From contig JAVKCG010000008.1 in the NCBI GenBank assembly GCA_040222875.1, positions 62,001 through 126,000 on the forward strand: 64,000 nt of DNA, read 5' to 3'. Shown piece by piece: positions 59,717-64,000 of the stretch. The notes beneath the pieces are model-generated. The model was not told where the DNA came from, ran no database searches, and saw nothing but the letters and a program-made list of their open reading frames with translations. A program made the position numbers and the translations under genes. Position 1 is the stretch's first letter. Every line of letters starts with the position of its first letter. The stretch is from JAJCYL01 sp040222875 (GTDB taxonomy: Bacteria; Bacteroidota; Bacteroidia; Cytophagales; Cyclobacteriaceae).

Positions 59717-60187
59717 ATGAGATTATCCGAAGTAAAGAAATTATTGCCATCATTATCGAATCTTGAATTTAGGTTGCCTGATGGTTCAATCGTTCCAAAG
59801 CACTTTCATGTAACCGAAGTTGGAGTTGTTACCAAAAATTTCATAGACTGCGGTGGTACCGTGAGAAATGAGAAAGCTGCGAGTTTTCAGTTGTGGCAGG
59901 CTCAAGATCACGATCATAGATTAGCTCCTCAAAAATTACTAGGCATTATCGAACTTTCCGAAAAAGTATTAAATATGGAAGACCTAGAAATTGAGGTTGA
60001 ATATCAGGCCGATACGATTGGAAAATATGGGCTAGATTTTGAAGATGAGCAGTTTGCCCTAACGAGTAAGTTTACAAACTGCTTGGCACCAGACAAATGT
60101 GGTATTGATAAAGTCAAACCAAAAATCAGGTTGTCTCAATTGGAATCAGTAGATGGTGGCTGTACTCCAGGGTCGGGATGTTGTTAA
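59717..60187 (+). CDS. Unknown protein linked to arsR (DUF6428-like)
   Basis: A 156-residue soluble protein without known catalytic motif; it has HFHVTEVG and TKNFIDCGGT strands near 28-50 and a helical IIELSEKVLN. The tail is Cys-rich: GGCTPGSGCC, with CC at the C terminus as in the preceding ArsR. From memory this resembles the DUF6428 family, seen next to arsR in Bacteroidota; the number is not checked. A thiol-rich tail fits a metalloid-binding or chaperone role, but this is inference. It lies 34 bases after arsR and 12 before arsC. Confidence 0.8.
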   Translation: MRLSEVKKLLPSLSNLEFRLPDGSIVPKHFHVTEVGVVTKNFIDCGGTVRNEKAASFQLWQAQDHDHRLAPQKLLGIIELSEKVLNMEDLEIEVEYQADTIGKYGLDFEDEQFALTSKFTNCLAPDKCGIDKVKPKIRLSQLESVDGGCTPGSGCC

Positions 60188-60199
60188 AGCAAGTGAGTA

Positions 60200-60841
60200 A
60201 TGACTGAACAAACCAAATCATTCTTTAAACCGCTGACAAAGACCATCGAGAGCTTGTCGACTGGTCAGATTACTGAGGAAAGAAAAGTCCAGTTGCAGGT
60301 TTTGATTAATTACATCAGTGAAAAATATGCAAATGGACAAGAAATAAAATTGAATTTTATCTGTACCCATAATTCCAGGAGAAGTCAATTCGGTCAAATA
60401 TGGGCTCAGGTAGCAGCTTACTACAATGGTATCGAAGCTAAATGTTATTCAGGGGGCACCGAGATTACAGCTTTCAACGAGAAAGCAGTATCAACCCTGA
60501 AAAATGCTGGTTTTAAAATAGCGATGAAAGGTGATGAAAATCCGCTCTATGATGTTTTTTACTCAGAAGATGTAGCACCAGTAGGTATGTTCTCAAAAGT
60601 TTATGATGATGCAACCAATCCGACATCGGGATTTGCGGCTGTTATGACTTGTTCACATGCAGAGGAAAATTGTCCTTTTGTTGCCGGGACGGAAAAACGG
60701 ATCAGCTTAAATTATGACGATCCCAAGGAGTTTGACGGAACAGCACAAGAAGTAGCAAAATATCATGAACGGTCCATGCAGATAGCTTCAGAAATGTTCT
60801 ATGTCTTTTCGCAAATCTCAAATAAGCTTAAATCATTCTAG
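60200..60841 (+). CDS. arsC: ArsC-like arsenate reductase (low-molecular-weight phosphatase fold)
   Basis: A 213-residue protein with the P-loop C55-x5-R61-S (FICTHNSRRSQ) of low-molecular-weight tyrosine phosphatases. The second redox pair C151 and C158 in MTCSHAEENCPF matches the thioredoxin-coupled ArsC arrangement, so arsenate reduction to arsenite is likely. An extra N-terminal helix (about 45 residues) precedes the P-loop. It ends the ars cluster; no arsenite efflux pump follows. The 3' end overlaps the convergent ABC ATPase gene by 9 bp. Confidence 0.88.
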   Translation: MTEQTKSFFKPLTKTIESLSTGQITEERKVQLQVLINYISEKYANGQEIKLNFICTHNSRRSQFGQIWAQVAAYYNGIEAKCYSGGTEITAFNEKAVSTLKNAGFKIAMKGDENPLYDVFYSEDVAPVGMFSKVYDDATNPTSGFAAVMTCSHAEENCPFVAGTEKRISLNYDDPKEFDGTAQEVAKYHERSMQIASEMFYVFSQISNKLKSF

Positions 60842-61555
60842 GGCTCCCTGAACTTCTACTTTCCTGATATTTTTATTCTTCTCATCCGATTCAATTAATC
60901 CATCCTTCAATCGTATGATCCGATGGGCATATTGAGCAATATCTTCTTCATGCGTCACCATAATCACTGTATTGCCTTGATTGTGTATCTCCTGGAACAA
61001 GTCCATGATGCTGTATGAAGTTTTGGAGTCAAGGTTTCCGGTTGGCTCATCGGCAAGGATAATACTCGGGTTATTGACCAGGGCCCTGGCGATTGCTACA
61101 CGCTGTCGCTGGCCTCCCGAAAGCTCATTTGGCTTATGGGACGCCCTGTCATCAAGGCTTACACCCCTTAAAGTCTCCATTGCTTTGTTTTCACGATCTG
61201 ATTTTGAATAACCTGCATAAACCAGTGGTAATGCCACATTCTCCAACGCAGAGGCCCTCGGCAATAAATTGAATGTTTGGAAAACAAAGCCAATCTCTTT
61301 GTTTCTGATTTCAGCGAGTTCATTTTCTGTGAGGTCGCTGACATCATTTTCATTAAGGATGTATTTTCCTGAGGTAGGTGAGTCAAGGCAGCCAATGATG
61401 TTCATCAGGGTTGATTTACCCGAACCAGAAGGGCCCATGAATGCCACATACTCCCCTCGATCAATATTAATGGAAATAGATTTAAGGGCATGAATTGTCT
61501 CACTGCCCATTAAATACTTTTTAGAGATTGAGTCAGTGTGGATGACTGAGCGCAT
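60833..61555 (-). CDS. ABC transporter ATP-binding protein (MacB/LolD-like)
   Basis: A 240-residue ATPase with Walker A GPSGSGKST near 40-48, the Q loop QTFNLL near 92-97, signature LSGGQRQRVAIARAL near 142-156, Walker B IILADEPTG near 162-170 and the H loop VTHEED near 196. The wording GEYVAFMGPSGSGKSTLMNIIGC is that of the MacB/LolD/FtsE-type family that powers lipoprotein or peptide extrusion with FtsX-like permeases. No permease is adjacent, so the partner is elsewhere. It follows the DnaJ-TPR gene by 78 bases on the same strand. Confidence 0.92.
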   Translation of the reverse strand: MRSVIHTDSISKKYLMGSETIHALKSISINIDRGEYVAFMGPSGSGKSTLMNIIGCLDSPTSGKYILNENDVSDLTENELAEIRNKEIGFVFQTFNLLPRASALENVALPLVYAGYSKSDRENKAMETLRGVSLDDRASHKPNELSGGQRQRVAIARALVNNPSIILADEPTGNLDSKTSYSIMDLFQEIHNQGNTVIMVTHEEDIAQYAHRIIRLKDGLIESDEKNKNIRKVEVQGALE

Positions 61556-61633
61556 GAATCAGTGTAGGTTTATTTGGAGTCAGTGATGGGACGAAAAAAG
61601 GGTTTAGGAAAGGTACAAAAGTAAAAATAGGGG

Positions 61634-62806
61634 TTATCCCGTACATCTGACTTCTTCTTCCCAACCCTTATCTATGGCCACGTTAAATTCCAGGCATGCT
61701 GCCCTGTGTTTTCCCTGTTGCTCAAAAATTTGGCCTTTCAAAATATGATGATCGGGGAAGTCAGGCCACATTGCAACATTCCATTTGATGGCTTTGAGCG
61801 CCCTCTCATAATTGCCAACATGATACAAGGTTTGCGCAAGCCCATGAAAAACTTCAAAATGGTTTGGCGGTACATTGTGTGGATTTAACACCAGCACATA
61901 CGCCAGCCCAAAAACAGCTTTATATTCATTAATGGCCATTTTGCTGGCCAATTCATAATATGCTAGCGCCCTTTCATAATCATTGAGACCTTCCCGGTAT
62001 ATCCAGGCAAGCTTTAAATAATTATCAATTGTTTCATTGCCCAAAATGATAATTTTATTATATCTGCTGATAGCCTCCGCATAATTGCCAGCTTTCATAA
62101 AGCATTCTGCTATCAGCAACTGAAAACTCAACCGGGTATTTGGGGTATAGCTTTCAAAAATGGTCAAATCTTCAAGTGCATTCTCGTATTGACCCCTATA
62201 AAATTTACCGGTTCCGCTTTGCAGCAAATTTGCCAAAACATCCTCCTCAAAATTCCGGATGTCCTTTTCTTCTTCATGGTAAGTACCTAATTGGTCCAGC
62301 ATCGTTAAAGACATCATTACGTTTCCTGTCGTGTAATAATTTCTAGCCTGATTATACACTTTTCTTCTTTCGCCAAGGAGTATATCCTTTTGATATGCCT
62401 GGTACATATCAAAAACCTGAATCCCTGCCATCACCAATGTGGCCACTGCCAGTGAGATTCCAAAAGCCCATGCCGTTGCTTTATCGTTTGTCTTATGATC
62501 AATTGGCCGGCCTGTATAACGGGGTCTTCTATATGGTCTGGGTTGCGGCCGATATTGGGGCGGTGGCGAAGTTGGGTACTCAACAGACTGCTCACCAAAT
62601 TTCAACTTGAGGTCATATCGGGCTCTTTCATATGAATTGGACAGTGTTTGATGGGCCTCGTTTATTTCCTTAAAGATTTCTTCACTTTGTCTGTCTCCAG
62701 GATTTTTATCCGGATGATGCTGTAATGCTTTTTGTTTAAATGCAGCTTTGATTTCAGCATCAGATGCATTTTCATGGATTCCTAAAATGTGGTAATAGTT
62801 GACCAT
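61634..62806 (-). CDS. Membrane-anchored DnaJ-TPR protein
   Basis: A 390-residue protein with a J domain at 1-68 (HPD motif H31-P32-D33), a proline/arginine-rich basic linker (PPPQYRPQPRPYRRPRY), a membrane helix at 111-132, and at least four tetratricopeptide-like units from about 185 to 380 (AIKWNVAMWPDFPDHHILKG near the end). The J domain would be cytoplasmic and the repeats periplasmic, if the span is inserted as usual. J domains stimulate Hsp70 ATPase. The architecture suggests a bridge between DnaK and a periplasmic partner, which is inference. Confidence 0.85.
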   Translation of the reverse strand: MVNYYHILGIHENASDAEIKAAFKQKALQHHPDKNPGDRQSEEIFKEINEAHQTLSNSYERARYDLKLKFGEQSVEYPTSPPPQYRPQPRPYRRPRYTGRPIDHKTNDKATAWAFGISLAVATLVMAGIQVFDMYQAYQKDILLGERRKVYNQARNYYTTGNVMMSLTMLDQLGTYHEEEKDIRNFEEDVLANLLQSGTGKFYRGQYENALEDLTIFESYTPNTRLSFQLLIAECFMKAGNYAEAISRYNKIIILGNETIDNYLKLAWIYREGLNDYERALAYYELASKMAINEYKAVFGLAYVLVLNPHNVPPNHFEVFHGLAQTLYHVGNYERALKAIKWNVAMWPDFPDHHILKGQIFEQQGKHRAACLEFNVAIDKGWEEEVRCTG

Positions 62807-62871
62807 TTTGTGCCAGACAAAAGGAATTTCTTATTTATAACTGTTGTTAAGGCAATGCTGTTGCGTTCAAA

Positions 62872-63189
62872 TCAAACATTAAGGTAAACACCATCTGGTT
62901 TTTCTGTTATTGTGAAGGTGTCTGCATCACTACATCTTCGCTCACATTCTTCACCCGTTTTCAGGTTAAACCGATAAGAATGCCAGGGACAAACAATTTC
63001 ACCAAGGTAATTAACGCTGCCCTTTGAAAGTGACTCTCCCAAATGAGGGCAACTATTTTGAATAGCAAAAAGTTGATCATTATGATTTACAAGGCAGATG
63101 CGATTGTCATCAATTTTAATCTGATATGGCTGCCGGGGGCGCACTGTAGTCAGGGCTTGCTGCATCGACTCAAATAATTTCACACTCAT
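62872..63189 (-). CDS. Small Rieske-type [2Fe-2S] protein
   Basis: A 105-residue single-domain protein with the Rieske ligands C47-x-H49 (CPHLG) and C67-x2-H70 (CPWHSYRF). Such ferredoxins serve as electron donors to non-haem dioxygenases or as nitrite reductase small-subunit-like proteins. There is no adjacent oxygenase. No signal peptide. It stands 65 bases upstream of the DnaJ-TPR gene on the same strand. A second copy of this fold occurs as the N-terminal domain of the fusion at 44889. Confidence 0.92.
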   Translation of the reverse strand: MSVKLFESMQQALTTVRPRQPYQIKIDDNRICLVNHNDQLFAIQNSCPHLGESLSKGSVNYLGEIVCPWHSYRFNLKTGEECERRCSDADTFTITEKPDGVYLNV

Positions 63190-63544
63190 TCATCGAAGAT
63201 ATTAAGGGATTCATCGATGACCTAAAAAAGCCTCTGTAGCTACATACAAGCATTAAACTAAAATATTCAGGCACTCACCTAATAGATCATAGTGTTCATC
63301 GAAATTCTAAAAATCGAATAGTTCCGGCCATTACCTTAGTAATATCAATAAGCCCAAAAGGGGATTATTTAAACGTATTGAAGAAAAGAATCCGGGGGAT
63401 ATCTAAATGCTTTTTTTGAGGTCTGGTTTTTGCATTTGGGCAATGGATTCTGTCCATGGCACCCCCCGCTTTTCTTTACTAAAATTCTCCAGGAATTGGA
63501 ATCTAGCAATCCGGCTTATTTCAATCAGCTAACCTGGAGTTTTT
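63190..63544. other. 355-base intergenic region with an orphan plus-strand hairpin
   Basis: No convincing gene. Near the end, CTCCAGG (63487-63493) and CCTGGAG (63533-63539) enclose a second pairable arm (ATTGGAAT with ATTTCAAT) and are followed by a seven-base T run on the plus strand, as in a long terminator. The nearest genes are all on minus, so it may mark the 3' end of an unannotated plus-strand RNA, or terminate the amidohydrolase transcript in the other direction. Confidence 0.45.
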
Positions 63545-64000
63545 TTATTCCTCAGTTTTAATAGTTGGATAGGTTATTCCCAACTGCTCCAAATAAGTTC
63601 CATACTTAGATTCATCATAATAGTACTTCTCCAATTCAGGCTTGAACTCGTTCATGATTTCTGTATTCAGGTAAATTGCCGGCTCTTCATCTTCTGAAAT
63701 CATAGGCTGATATTCAAGTTCCATACCCTGGACATTTCTAAAATAGTCCCACGCCTGTGTCACAAGCTCTGGTTTCATTAAGAAATCCATCAGTGTCATC
63801 GCCACAACTTTAGAGCCAGCTGTTGCGCCTTTGTGAGCAATCGGTGTTGCCATAGCCACGGCGTTTGACCAATGGTGCCCTTGCAATCCTGGTATGTTTG
63901 ATGGAAAACGCAGGGTTACTGTAGGCAGCTTCCACGAGATGTCACCAATATCATCTGAACCACCGCTGATAGGATTCGTTACTGGCAATCCAAGCTCTGA
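63545..64000 (-). CDS. AbgB-like amidohydrolase, C-terminal part (5' end off the right edge)
   Basis: At least 152 residues of a peptidase M20D/AbgB-type amidohydrolase are visible. The stretch GGSDDIGDISWKLPTVTLRF includes the conserved metal-site aspartates (SDDIGD), and HHWSNAVAMATPIAHKG carries further conserved His residues. This family removes acyl groups, for example from p-aminobenzoyl-glutamate. The frame is open through the right edge (64000), so the N terminus lies outside. The C-terminal tail is acidic. Substrate unknown. Confidence 0.88.
   Translation of the reverse strand, partial: SELGLPVTNPISGGSDDIGDISWKLPTVTLRFPSNIPGLQGHHWSNAVAMATPIAHKGATAGSKVVAMTLMDFLMKPELVTQAWDYFRNVQGMELEYQPMISEDEEPAIYLNTEIMNEFKPELEKYYYDESKYGTYLEQLGITYPTIKTEE

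Noticed and set aside
63362..63561. A roughly 60-codon plus-strand frame (ending FIPQF) overlapping the amidohydrolase 3' end
   Set aside because: No start codon in place, no similarity I recognise, and it runs through the orphan hairpin and the minus-strand gene end.

Overview
The window looks like chromosomal DNA of a gliding or marine-type member of the Bacteroidota, most likely order Cytophagales. The evidence is: a GldJ-type gliding/type IX secretion lipoprotein and PorT; promoters of the Bacteroidota form TTG-N17-20-TAnnTTTG in front of gldJ, mfd, rpsU and a tRNA; a fused alpha/beta 2-oxoacid dehydrogenase E1; the rpsU-xer-hpf block; many small lipoproteins and outer-membrane proteins; weak Shine-Dalgarno use; and a moderate-to-low GC content by eye. 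I see no insertion sequence, prophage, integron or CRISPR array. The genes are densely packed, often with 1-20 bp overlaps.

Layout. 1-2735: reverse-strand membrane genes (SpoIIM-like protein plus two tandem paralogues, the last running off the left edge). 2794-7031: an aminotransferase, a sodium/solute symporter with a small secreted protein, then clpS-recR. 7387-14917: ppk1, a lone receiver protein, tRNA-Phe, gldJ and mfd. 14998-18033: the reverse operon ubiE-porT-SDR-ubiA-like. 18163-24540: engB, the reverse operon trkA-trkH-lgt, an OstA-like protein and tRNA-Ala. 25033-30278: small membrane protein, aldo/keto reductase, a methyltransferase, glsA, mnmD and an aspartate aminotransferase. 30340-33003: rpsU-xer-hpf and an acyl-CoA dehydrogenase. 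33166-37653: sugar-nucleotide operon (UDP-glucose dehydrogenase, UDP-glucose 4-epimerase, dTDP-glucose dehydratase) ending in a FAD oxidoreductase. 37709-43748: a tiny lipoprotein, a LuxE-like ligase, a lipoprotein, fused E1 and alanine dehydrogenase. 43745-50195: an HSDR_N-like nuclease domain, a Cys-rich protein, a Rieske/glutamate-synthase fusion, two secreted proteins, a LytTR regulator and an amidohydrolase.

50325-64000 is the most accessory-looking part. It holds an outer-membrane protein with a small partner; a four-gene reverse operon of a signal-less subtilisin, an unknown 199-residue protein, a TPR sensor kinase and a NarL-type regulator; a decayed glyoxalase-like fragment; a SprT-like protease overlapping a strongly acidic coiled-coil membrane protein under a Crp-type gene; an arsR-unknown-arsC cluster without an efflux pump; an ABC ATPase; a membrane DnaJ-TPR protein; a small Rieske protein; and the end of an AbgB-like amidohydrolase.

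The best candidates for something undescribed are the subtilisin/kinase operon (52051-56700), the start-codon-sequestering hairpin in front of the xer recombinase (31546-31568), the Rieske/glutamate-synthase fusion with its Cys-rich neighbour (44274-46532), and the pump-less arsenic cluster with two Cys-Cys tails. Gene functions are assigned from recognised motifs and remembered family features; no database search was run.
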